Under the pieces are notes generated by a model. The model had not been told where the DNA came from and ran no database searches. It saw only the letters and a list, made by a program, of their open reading frames with translations. The translations under genes and the position numbers were made by a program. From RGIG8785 sp045655245 (GTDB lineage Bacteria; Bacillota; Clostridia; RGIG8785), in the NCBI GenBank assembly GCA_045655245.1, contig JAZOOX010000048.1, forward strand, positions 1 to 18,254: a stretch of 18,254 bases of DNA. Reading direction: 5' to 3'. This document shows positions 1 through 7,019 of this stretch, one piece after another (positions within the stretch are counted from its first letter, which is position 1; each line of letters begins with the position of its first letter).

Positions 1-2
1 GA

Positions 3-3000
3 CAGATCCTGAAACTGTACACTTTTAACAGCATCGTTACGCCCGATACGTATACCGTTTCCTTCTATGACAGCTACGGCGCTCTGTCCGTCTGGATGAA
101 GAACGTTACCGTTACCGAAAACCAAACGGTTGCCAAAGCAGACATCCCCGAAACCGGCTACAGAAAAGTTTCGGGTTATGAGGAGAACGGATCCATTGCT
201 TCCGTGTATGAAGGCAACGAATATACTCACTTTACCGTACCGACCTACTGGTACTTGTTGAACACTTACGTTTGCGCCGATTGCGGTCATCAACAGCAAC
301 GAACCCACCTGCCTGAGGCGTGCGCAAACTGCTCTGCCGATGCATCCCGTTTGAGCGTATCCGGCAAGGCGGAAATGACCCCCTTTGATGAAAATGTCGT
401 TATCGTCGGGGACTTGGAGGTTTACCTGCTGTATCAGCGCTTTGGGTTATTCCTGAACTATCCCGATACCGACCTGACAATGGCGATTCTTGCCGCTTAT
501 GACAAGGATACCCGTCTGATGGACACCTATAAGGATTTGTTGACCAGTCTCGGCGGACAGTTGAATCTTGCCTTGTCCCTCAATCAGATTCCCAAGTATG
601 ATACCGCTACCGAGACCTTGAAGGAAAAACTGGTTTCTGCAGGTCTGATTGATGAGGACAACAACATCCAGATTCTGGACCTGCCCATCGGCATTGCTAC
701 TCTTGTGAAAGAAGACATTGCCAATAAGATGGTCAATCAGTATATCCGTGATGTTGTAAACGACCCTGCAAAACTGGATTCCTTGCTGCAGATGGTCGAC
801 CTGGCTACCTTGGTTCAGCAGATGGACGTGTCCGCACTGATTGACTCCATGGACGATCAGAAGATTGCGGAAATCATTACCGCTCCCGCAAATCAAGAAG
901 CTGTCATTGATGCAGTTGTGACCGACCTGGGTAAAACCGATTCGTCGATGCGTACCATGATTATCGACTCTCTGGTAAACGACTTGAAGGCAGGCACCCC
1001 CAACGCTTCCGTTCTCAACTTTATCCGCAGCAGCGATAAACTGGTTGATATGATTATTACCGCATTGGCGGACAAAGACCCGACAATGACCGAGGTAATG
1101 AGTAACTACTTCAAGAATAACCTCGCTGACAATACCGATTTGCTGGACACCCTGACGAGTACGGTTCAGACCGACCTTCAGGCAGACACCGAGGCAGGTG
1201 CGAATTTGCGCCAAGCAATCCTGACCAGCGATCAGTTGCTGAACCTCTTGGAAGATCCTTCTATGAAGGAGCAGGTTGTCGCCCTGTTGCTGGAACCCAC
1301 CTTTATTGACAAGGTTTTGGCAGATGCAACCTTCCGTACCGACTTGTTAGAGGCTGCTGTCGAGGACGAAAAATTTGTGAATTATCTGGTTGATACCGAT
1401 GAGTTTGCAAAGTTTATCCTACCCAAGATCCGCAAGGGCGGTACTCTGTATGTAGATGTCATTGCTCTGCTAGACGGAGAGGGTGCTTTCGTTACCGAAA
1501 TGTTGGCAGATGTCAAGAACAGCGACACCTTCTTGGACCTGATTGATGAAGGCGGCGCCCTGCGTAGTGACATATTGGGGAAAATCAACCTTGGCGATGA
1601 AGCGCTCGAAGCTGACATTCTCAATCAGTTGGTTAACAAGGAACCCATTGATGACTCTGCCATCGAAGAAGAAATTAACAAAGTTTTGATTGGCTACCTC
1701 AAGGATTATATTAACGACGAAGCTTCGCTGGATCCTCGCGCCGAAAATGCAATCGAAACGGTAATACTTTCTTATATCCGTGACCTATTGTCCCGGGATG
1801 ATGATGACATTACCGATAGCGAACTGGCTGACTTTAAAGACGATATCATCACCTTAAAGACCACCTTCGTTGCTGATGCAGGAAACCTGTCCACCATTTC
1901 GACCATCATCAAGAACTTCATCAATACCGACCCCGACGAAACCCGTGTGGTTGTAGGCAGTGCCTACGACAACCTGGCAGAGGACCTGGTCGCCCTGATT
2001 AAAACCAACAGTAGCGTTTATGCCGATGTGGAAGACAAACTGAAGAACACTCTCGTCAGCGCTTCCGTGTTGTCTGATTACATTTTGAAAAACAGTACTT
2101 CTCCGACGGTCATTGACCTGCTGGCCGACTACTTTGCTTCTGCGGCGGGGGATGGCAACAAGCGCACCGAAATCCAGGGCTATATCAGCCAGTGTCTGCC
2201 TACTGTAGCGGATGACGACCTGAAGACTCACATTGCAACCTTTATGACCGACTCCGACAACGAAACCATGGTCCGCACCGAGTTGCTCAACTACATTAAC
2301 ACCAACTTGGGCACTCAACAGTTGCGCACCAACATTGCCGAGTTCCTGGTAGAAGTGGACGCAGCCTTCGTTCAAGCAAACCGTGGCTCCATTGTTGCCG
2401 CACTGGACGGCGTTGACTTGTCCTCCTTCGTTGATGCACAAATGGTCAAGACCTACATCAACGATCTGCCTACAGTAGACGACAAGAATGCGTTTGCCGA
2501 CGATGTATTCAACGGCTTGAAAAACTCGGTCGACTACAGCTCCTTTATGTACAGCCTGATGAATGAACCTACCTTCGCGATAAACGCTTCCAATGTAGGC
2601 TTACTCCAGGCAGTATCCGGGGCCATCCGCGATCTGGATTACGACTTCGTTATGAGTTTGACCGATAATGCAACCTTGACCAAGATTATCGATGTAATGG
2701 GCGATGCGTTCTTACGGGATTACTTCGAGACCATGAAGAACGACTATTGCGACGGCTTTGATACTGCCATTACCCGTGTAAAGAACGGCGGCGCGGCTGA
2801 AAACTATACCACCTCCTTGCAACTGCGCGTCAACATGATGGAGTTGTTGGTGAAGCTCTACGAAAAAGCCAAACCTGAACTGATTCAGCGCCTGGAAGCC
2901 GCAAATGTTCGTTATGACAGTAATGAGTATCTGCAATGGCTGGTTGAAGACAACGATGTTGTTTCCGCACTCTTTGACGGTAACGGTACCCTGGCAACCG

Positions 3001-3779
3001 AAACTTCTACCGGTTACGCCATCAAGGGTATAATGGATTATTACAACTACATCTTAACTCTGGTAACCGTTGCCGATGACGCAATCTGCTGGTATGGTGA
3101 TTCCGCCAATGTTACCGAAGCAGAATTGGACGCTGTTTTAGATGCCGCCTTTGGTAAAATCTATTCTGCTCACAGTAAGTTGAACGAAATCCTCGAAACT
3201 TATGAGAGCGAGAATAAACTCCCTGCCCCGATCGAAAGTCTCGTCGGCAAGGTGAAGCAAATCAACAGCCTGCTGACCCGCTTCGACGGACAGATTAAGG
3301 ATACCATCCGCAAGTACCTGAACAGTAGTGTCAACGATAAGCTGGAAGACGGCGATATCCACGAAAACGAGAAGGTACAGCGTGTCATCGACCTGCTGAT
3401 CGGAATCGAAGAACCCACCTTCACCATCGATTCTCTCTACACCGTTTTCTACCGCTTTGATGATAACGTTCAAGAGGCTTTGCAAAAGGTGATTGACAGC
3501 GGCGCTTTGCGCAAGGCGATCGACCGCTTTGAGTCTACCGACTTCGGTAGCGTGTTCAAGGGCAACGGCCGCTTCGCTTCCGCTGCTGACATTCTCGAAG
3601 AAATCCGCAACAACGGCAAGGTTGAATCCGCCGTCGACTCGCTCTATGACTTGATGGTTGCATTGGCCGAAGAGGGTATTGAACCTTTCCGTACCGAGAA
3701 GGATGATGTCTCTGTTACCGATGCTTATACCTTCAAGGTTGCAGGCTTCGAACTGATTGTAAAACGCTTCTATAAGTAA
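3..3779 (+). CDS. Very large surface-type protein with Cys4 ribbon and acidic helical repeats (5' end missing)
   Basis: Function not recognised. The frame is open from base 3 with no stop, so the methionine at 96 is internal and the true start lies upstream; 1,258 residues are visible, ending at TAA 3777-3779. The first ~90 residues look beta-rich. Next is a CxxC-x12-CxxC ribbon (Cys codons at 273, 282, 321 and 330) with the Tyr before the first Cys and Pro before the second pair, as in rubredoxin-like domains of rubrerythrins. From about 480 to 3660 the protein is an Asp/Glu-rich series of short amphipathic helices with loosely repeating units such as DxLLxxL, few cysteines and no predicted membrane segment, suggesting an alpha-solenoid or rod. 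The last ~30 residues are again beta-like. No LPXTG signal or SLH domain is visible; any anchor or signal peptide would be in the missing part. The SLH gene 57 bases downstream suggests an exported cell-surface role, which is inference. Confidence 0.85.
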   Translation, partial: QILKLYTFNSIVTPDTYTVSFYDSYGALSVWMKNVTVTENQTVAKADIPETGYRKVSGYEENGSIASVYEGNEYTHFTVPTYWYLLNTYVCADCGHQQQRTHLPEACANCSADASRLSVSGKAEMTPFDENVVIVGDLEVYLLYQRFGLFLNYPDTDLTMAILAAYDKDTRLMDTYKDLLTSLGGQLNLALSLNQIPKYDTATETLKEKLVSAGLIDEDNNIQILDLPIGIATLVKEDIANKMVNQYIRDVVNDPAKLDSLLQMVDLATLVQQMDVSALIDSMDDQKIAEIITAPANQEAVIDAVVTDLGKTDSSMRTMIIDSLVNDLKAGTPNASVLNFIRSSDKLVDMIITALADKDPTMTEVMSNYFKNNLADNTDLLDTLTSTVQTDLQADTEAGANLRQAILTSDQLLNLLEDPSMKEQVVALLLEPTFIDKVLADATFRTDLLEAAVEDEKFVNYLVDTDEFAKFILPKIRKGGTLYVDVIALLDGEGAFVTEMLADVKNSDTFLDLIDEGGALRSDILGKINLGDEALEADILNQLVNKEPIDDSAIEEEINKVLIGYLKDYINDEASLDPRAENAIETVILSYIRDLLSRDDDDITDSELADFKDDIITLKTTFVADAGNLSTISTIIKNFINTDPDETRVVVGSAYDNLAEDLVALIKTNSSVYADVEDKLKNTLVSASVLSDYILKNSTSPTVIDLLADYFASAAGDGNKRTEIQGYISQCLPTVADDDLKTHIATFMTDSDNETMVRTELLNYINTNLGTQQLRTNIAEFLVEVDAAFVQANRGSIVAALDGVDLSSFVDAQMVKTYINDLPTVDDKNAFADDVFNGLKNSVDYSSFMYSLMNEPTFAINASNVGLLQAVSGAIRDLDYDFVMSLTDNATLTKIIDVMGDAFLRDYFETMKNDYCDGFDTAITRVKNGGAAENYTTSLQLRVNMMELLVKLYEKAKPELIQRLEAANVRYDSNEYLQWLVEDNDVVSALFDGNGTLATETSTGYAIKGIMDYYNYILTLVTVADDAICWYGDSANVTEAELDAVLDAAFGKIYSAHSKLNEILETYESENKLPAPIESLVGKVKQINSLLTRFDGQIKDTIRKYLNSSVNDKLEDGDIHENEKVQRVIDLLIGIEEPTFTIDSLYTVFYRFDDNVQEALQKVIDSGALRKAIDRFESTDFGSVFKGNGRFASAADILEEIRNNGKVESAVDSLYDLMVALAEEGIEPFRTEKDDVSVTDAYTFKVAGFELIVKRFYK

Positions 3780-3786
3780 TGCATTT

Positions 3787-3823
3787 CCGAGAGGGGTAGG
3801 ATGTCTACTCCTTTCGGTCTTTT
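3787..3823 (+). terminator. Hairpin between the large surface gene and the SLH gene; possible leaky terminator
   Basis: A 13-bp stem (3787-3799 with 3805-3817, two G-U pairs, loop GATGT) is followed by TCTTTT and then the AGGAGG of the SLH gene at 3826-3831. The U-tract is short and interrupted, so partial termination or mRNA 3'-end stabilisation is more likely than a full stop. The ATG at 3801 lies in this hairpin loop and is not a credible start. Confidence 0.55.
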
Positions 3824-3836
3824 ACAGGAGGAAAAT

Positions 3837-4988
3837 ATGAAACAGATTTTATCTTTGGCTTTATCTGTTGTTTTGGTGCTTTCGTTGCTTACTGTTTCAG
3901 TGGGTGCGGCGCCCTTACTGATCGCTTCCAACCCCAACGCAATTTCCTTTAGCGATGTGGACAAAACCACCCCGGAAGGTCAAGCGATTTATAAGTTGGC
4001 AAATGCGGGCATCCTGGTTGGTGACGGCGACGGTACTTTCCGTCCCAATGCCCCCATTACCCGCGGTGAGCTTTCTAAGATTGTAAATGCGATTTTTGGT
4101 TATACCGAAAAGGCAGACAGCGGTTTTGCGGATACGAAAGGGGACGAATGGTTTTACCCCTACATCCTGATTGCAAAAAAAGCAGGATATATTGTCGGCC
4201 ATGATGACGGAACCTTCCGTGCAGACGATTTCGTTACCCGCGAACAGGCCTGCGTGATTCTGTGCCGTACCGCTTCCTTGTATGATTTGGGCTTGCGATT
4301 CACCATCAGCGACCCCATTGCCGAGTGGGCGGTTCCTTATGTCCAGAAGGTGCTGGGCAACGGTTTGATGTCTTTGGAAAAAAACAATACCTTCCGTGCT
4401 ACCGAAAACATTACACGTGCCGAATTCAGTAAAGTTTTCGCCAACTTCTTAAAAGAAGCGCCGGTTGGCGGCGGGAGCTTTGGCGGCGGGAGCTTTGGTG
4501 GCAATTCGGGTAACTCGGGCAATTCGGGCAACTCGGGTAACTCGGGTAATTCGGGTAATTCGGGTAATTCGGGCAACTCGGGTAACTCCGGCAATACCGG
4601 CGGCGGGGATGAGGGGGATAACCCCACACCGCCTCCTGCAGTAGATTACGCTACAGAAAACCTTGAAATGGTCGCAAAATTGGAAGCTGTTTCCAGCGAT
4701 ATCGAAAACAAAATCGGTCAGTTTTCTGCCTATGCACAAGGGCTGATGATCATCATCAAAGACTGTCTGGACGATGCAGTCACCCATAAAAACGAAACCA
4801 TTATTGACGACGACTTCGTGCGCCGAGAGTATGGCGGAGACGAGGACAGTCCCCTTGAAATTGCAAAAGGGATGTACAATACCATTCAGGCTGACCCCAC
4901 CGAAAAGGCGATGTTCCAGGATTCCTTGGGTTATCTGGACACCGAGACCATCGAGTGGGTTGCAAGAGAATTTGGTATTATTGATTAA
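3837..4988 (+). CDS. Secreted protein with three SLH domains, GNS-repeat linker and unknown C-terminal domain
   Basis: 383 residues. The ATG at 3837 is chosen because AGGAGG (3826-3831) precedes it and it opens a classic signal peptide (MKQ, hydrophobic stretch to ~22, likely cleavage near VGAA). Three SLH domains follow at about residues 37-83, 96-144 and 157-204, each with the TRAE-type motif (ITRGE, VTREQ, ITRAE) and GDGTFRP-like turns. SLH triads bind pyruvylated secondary cell wall polymers, so the protein should be held non-covalently on the cell wall. A Gly/Ser-rich linker with ten GNS triplets (222-251) and an acidic Pro stretch leads to a ~110-residue helical C-terminal domain (275-383) that I do not recognise. 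It lies 57 bases after the large surface gene on the same strand and may be co-transcribed with it; partnership is inferred. SLH assignment is firm, the C-terminal function unknown. Confidence 0.92.
   Translation: MKQILSLALSVVLVLSLLTVSVGAAPLLIASNPNAISFSDVDKTTPEGQAIYKLANAGILVGDGDGTFRPNAPITRGELSKIVNAIFGYTEKADSGFADTKGDEWFYPYILIAKKAGYIVGHDDGTFRADDFVTREQACVILCRTASLYDLGLRFTISDPIAEWAVPYVQKVLGNGLMSLEKNNTFRATENITRAEFSKVFANFLKEAPVGGGSFGGGSFGGNSGNSGNSGNSGNSGNSGNSGNSGNSGNSGNTGGGDEGDNPTPPPAVDYATENLEMVAKLEAVSSDIENKIGQFSAYAQGLMIIIKDCLDDAVTHKNETIIDDDFVRREYGGDEDSPLEIAKGMYNTIQADPTEKAMFQDSLGYLDTETIEWVAREFGIID
4500..4598 (+). repeat. Tandem 9-bp repeat encoding (GNS)10-GNT
   Basis: Eleven in-frame 9-base units of the form GGY AAY TCG encode ten Gly-Asn-Ser and one Gly-Asn-Thr. 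The copies differ only at third positions (and in the last unit), so the array could gain or lose units without shifting frame. It forms the flexible linker between the SLH triad and the C-terminal domain. It is followed by Gly/Asp and Pro-rich sequence. Confidence 0.95.
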
Positions 4989-4991
4989 AAC

Positions 4992-5024
4992 AAAATCCTA
5001 TTGCGTTTTGCAATAGGATTTTTT
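4992..5024 (+). terminator. Intrinsic terminator of the SLH gene
   Basis: A perfect 13-bp stem (4992-5004 with 5010-5022, loop GTTTT) ends in a run of T, starting four bases after the TAA of the SLH gene. The 100 bases from 5026 to 5126 after it hold nothing I can identify. Confidence 0.9.
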
Positions 5025-5126
5025 ATAAAAAAGAAGCGGAAAGCACCATAACCATCGGGGATGTACAAGGTGTGTCGACATTTTATTTGCACCCTGTGCC
5101 CCTTGGTATTAAATACGAAATTGCAT

Positions 5127-5158
5127 AAAAAAGGAACCGAGATTTCTCTCGGTTCCTT
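5127..5158 (-). terminator. Intrinsic terminator of the rubrerythrin gene
   Basis: Reading the minus strand, a 12-bp stem (5147-5158 with 5131-5142, loop of four) is followed by six U (5132 down to 5127). It starts 8 bases beyond the rubrerythrin stop codon. With the terminator at 4992-5024 it separates two convergent units. Confidence 0.88.
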
Positions 5159-5166
5159 CTGTTTTA

Positions 5167-5700
5167 TCAATAGTTTTCTTTGCGTACTTCAAAGAAGCTT
5201 TGGGGATGTGCACAAACGGGGCAAACATCGGGGGCTTTTTTGCCAATGACCAGATGTCCGCAGTTGCGGCATTCCCACATGACTTCTTCGCTCTTTTCAA
5301 AGACCTTCTGCATCTCTACGTTATTTAACAGGGCGCGGTAACGCTCTTCGTGTGCTTTTTCGATTGCGGCGACCATTCTGAACTTTGCAGCCAGTTCGGT
5401 AAACCCTTCTTCTTCTGCCTCGTCAGCAAAGGTGGCATACATTTCGGTCCATTCGTAGTTCTCGCCTGCGGCGGCAGCTTCCAAATTTTGTTGTGTATTG
5501 CCCAGACCGCCCAGTGCCTTGAACCACATTTTAGCGTGTTCCTTTTCGTTGTTGGCAGTTTGCTCGAAAATAGCGGCGATCTGCTCGTACCCTTCTTTTT
5601 TGGCAACGGATGCGAAGTAGTTATACTTGTTTCTTGCCTGAGATTCGCCTGCAAAAGCGGTGGCAAGATTCTTTTCGGTTTTGCTTCCTTTCAGTTCCAT
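5167..5700 (-). CDS. rbr: Rubrerythrin
   Basis: 177 residues, the normal length for a rubrerythrin. The N-terminal four-helix diiron domain (about 1-135) shows the GES motif at residue 18-20, ExxH at 52-55, ExxE at 80-83 and a second ExxH at 114-117. The C-terminal rubredoxin-like domain carries Cys144-x2-Cys147 and Cys160-x2-Cys163. In anaerobes this cytoplasmic enzyme reduces hydrogen peroxide to water using electrons from NADH or reduced rubredoxin, protecting against oxygen exposure. The ATG at 5700 is preceded by AGGAGTG. It is a single-gene unit with its own promoter (5751-5779) and terminator, and the palindrome overlapping its -35 box suggests repression by an unidentified regulator. 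Assignment is firm. Confidence 0.97.
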   Translation of the reverse strand: MELKGSKTEKNLATAFAGESQARNKYNYFASVAKKEGYEQIAAIFEQTANNEKEHAKMWFKALGGLGNTQQNLEAAAAGENYEWTEMYATFADEAEEEGFTELAAKFRMVAAIEKAHEERYRALLNNVEMQKVFEKSEEVMWECRNCGHLVIGKKAPDVCPVCAHPQSFFEVRKENY

Positions 5701-5750
5701 TTAAAACACTCCTTTTTAATTTTTTTGAGCGGTTTTCAACCCTTGATTTT

Positions 5751-5779
5751 AGTATGCCACTTTTTTGAAAAAATGTAAA
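5751..5779 (-). promoter_or_regulatory. Sigma-A type promoter of rubrerythrin
   Basis: On the minus strand TTTACA (5779-5774) and CATACT (5756-5751) are spaced by exactly 17 bases, matching the consensus at 5 of 6 and 4 of 6 positions. Transcription would start near 5744, giving a leader of roughly 45 bases with the AGGAGTG site. Confidence 0.75.
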
Positions 5780-5789
5780 GCGTTTTACA
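5774..5789. promoter_or_regulatory. Palindromic operator candidate over the rubrerythrin -35 box
   Basis: TGTAAAGCGTTTTACA is an inverted repeat with only the inner bases breaking symmetry. It covers the rubrerythrin -35 box, so a bound protein would block that promoter. It resembles LacI/CcpA-type operators but is two bases longer than a standard cre site, and it is not a clear PerR box. The regulator is unknown. Confidence 0.45.
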
Positions 5790-5820
5790 AAAGATTTTTT
5801 AAAAAAGTATCCTCATTTGC

Positions 5821-5849
5821 TTGACAAACAGGGGAGAAGTTGGTATAAT
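5821..5849 (+). promoter_or_regulatory. Perfect-consensus extended -10 promoter of tRNA-Leu
   Basis: TTGACA (5821-5826), a 17-base spacer, and TATAAT (5844-5849) preceded by TGG make an extended -10 promoter matching consensus at all twelve core positions. Start of transcription is expected near 5856, about 25 bases before the tRNA. It may also serve galT and the genes behind it. Confidence 0.93.
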
Positions 5850-5881
5850 AATCACCGACGCAATTATGCGGTTTACCCTAT

Positions 5882-5967
5882 GCAGAAGTGGTGGAATCGG
5901 CAGACACGCTATCTTGAGGGGGTAGTGACCACAAGTCGTACGGGTTCAAGTCCCGTCTTCTGCACCA
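5882..5967 (+). tRNA. tRNA-Leu, anticodon GAG
   Basis: An 86-base class II tRNA. Acceptor stem GCAGAAG pairs with CTTCTGC, followed by discriminator A and an encoded CCA end. The D stem is GTG/CAC. The anticodon stem CTATC/GGTAG (one G-U pair) closes the loop TTGAGGG, giving anticodon GAG, which reads CUC and CUU leucine codons. A variable arm (GAC/GTC stem) and the T arm ACGGG-TTCAAGT-CCCGT complete the cloverleaf. An open frame across this stretch is spurious. Confidence 0.97.
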
Positions 5968-6006
5968 AAAACACAGGCGAGTGTAAACCACTTTGCCTGT
6001 GTTTTT
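5968..6006 (+). terminator. Terminator hairpin between tRNA-Leu and galT
   Basis: Arms 5968-5978 and 5995-6005 pair (core ACACAGGC/GCCTGTGT), with a smaller inner stem AGTG/CACT and a T-run at 6002-6006. It begins right at the CCA end of the tRNA and ends ten bases before the galT ribosome binding site. It probably matures and ends most tRNA transcripts while allowing some read-through to galT. Confidence 0.75.
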
Positions 6007-6030
6007 ATATTATATAAGGAGTTGGTTTTC

Positions 6031-7014
6031 ATGGCAGAATTAAGATGGCATCCTTTAACAAAAGACTGGGTTATGGTGGCTTCTCACAGACAGAACCGCC
6101 CCCAAATGCCCAAGGACTGGTGCCCTTTTTGTCCCGGTTCCGGTAAGGTTCCGGACCATTATGACGTTCATAAATACGACAATGACTTCCCTGCATTGTC
6201 TCAGACCCCGCCCACACCCGACGATGTGGCAACCGATTTTTACAAAACAAAAGAAGCCTACGGCAAGTGCGAGGTTGTTCTGTACTCGCCCAACCATACG
6301 GCAACCATTCCCGATCTGACCATTCCCCACGTCCGTAAACTGGTTGATTTATGGACCGAACGCTTTGTCGAAATCTCGAAAGATGAAAACATTAAATACG
6401 TCTTTATCTTCGAGAACCGCGGCGATGTAGTAGGCGTTACCATGCCTCATCCCCACGGTCAGATCTACGGATACTCTTACGTTCCCAAAAAGATCGAACT
6501 GGAACTGGATTCCGCCCGTGAATATCATGACGAGAATAAAAAGTGCATCTTCTGTGAAATGTTAAAGGAAGAGCGCTCTACTGCCGACCGTATCATTTTC
6601 GAAAACGAGCACTTTGTTGTATTCTTGCCCTTCTTTACCGAGTATCCCTACGGTATGTACATTATGAGCAAGAGCCACAAACAGAACCTGGCACAGTTCA
6701 CCGAAGAAGAAAAGGACGCTTTTGCGGTTACTATCCGTGAAACTGTCGGCACTTTCGATGCGCTGTTTGACAAACCCTTCCCCTATATGATGTGTATGCA
6801 TCAGGGTCCTGTCAATCAAGACGAGAACAGCGACGAGTTCTACCATTTCCATGTCGAATTCTTCCCGCCGATGCGTTCTGCCGATAAGCAGAAGTTTAAC
6901 GCTTCCAGCGAGACGGGCGTTTGGGCACATTGCAACCCCACTGCGCCCGAAGAAAAGGCGATTGAACTGCGCGATGCACACGCGCGTTTCTTGGCAAAAG
7001 ATCAGGAGGCTTGA
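6031..7014 (+). CDS. galT: Galactose-1-phosphate uridylyltransferase
   Basis: 327 residues, usual for the class I GalT family of the HIT superfamily. It swaps UMP between UDP-glucose and galactose-1-phosphate in the Leloir pathway. The signature HPHGQ lies at residues 140-144, with His142 as the expected uridylylated nucleophile. CPFC at 31-34 together with His100 and His140 fits the structural zinc site. Other family motifs are CIFC (172-175), CMHQGP (255-260) and YHFHVEFFPP (271-280). The ATG at 6031 is preferred over the in-frame TTG at 6022 because AAGGAG (6016-6021) sits at the right distance. The gene starts 25 bases after the tRNA terminator hairpin and is followed by the cysteine desulfurase gene with 5 bases between them. 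No galK or galE is in the window. A close relative acting on another sugar phosphate is possible but less likely. Confidence 0.95.
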   Translation: MAELRWHPLTKDWVMVASHRQNRPQMPKDWCPFCPGSGKVPDHYDVHKYDNDFPALSQTPPTPDDVATDFYKTKEAYGKCEVVLYSPNHTATIPDLTIPHVRKLVDLWTERFVEISKDENIKYVFIFENRGDVVGVTMPHPHGQIYGYSYVPKKIELELDSAREYHDENKKCIFCEMLKEERSTADRIIFENEHFVVFLPFFTEYPYGMYIMSKSHKQNLAQFTEEEKDAFAVTIRETVGTFDALFDKPFPYMMCMHQGPVNQDENSDEFYHFHVEFFPPMRSADKQKFNASSETGVWAHCNPTAPEEKAIELRDAHARFLAKDQEA

Positions 7015-7019
7015 TTTAT

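Noticed and set aside
96..98. ATG at 96 as the start of the giant gene
   Set aside because: The same frame is open back to base 3 with protein-like sequence and there is no ribosome binding site before the ATG; the gene is cut by the window edge.
447..1214. Long minus-strand open frame (255 residues) inside the giant gene
   Set aside because: It lies antisense to a continuous coding frame, has a His/Asn/Gly/Val-rich composition without domain features, and has no ribosome binding site. The same applies to 1854-2441.
4500..4598. CRISPR-like repeat array
   Set aside because: Units are only nine bases, contiguous without spacers, and in frame with an SLH protein.
4337..4627. Minus-strand frame coding for a PEL-repeat protein
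   Set aside because: It is the reverse reading of the GNS-coding repeat of the SLH gene, which has a clear signal peptide, ribosome binding site and domains on the plus strand.
5026..5126. Possible small RNA or gene between the two convergent terminators
   Set aside because: Only weak imperfect pairing is visible, with no promoter and no ribosome binding site with a plausible frame.
5350..5778. Plus-strand frame of 142 residues opposite rubrerythrin
   Set aside because: It is the shadow of a firmly identified rubrerythrin and crosses its promoter; no ribosome binding site.
5774..5789. Standard CcpA (cre) or PerR site ahead of rubrerythrin
   Set aside because: The palindrome is 16 bases with the half sites one base further from the centre than in cre, and it does not match the A/T-rich PerR box; kept only as an unassigned operator candidate.
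5817..6017. Plus-strand frame of 66 residues over the tRNA
   Set aside because: It spans the promoter, tRNA-Leu and its terminator; the tRNA explains the sequence.
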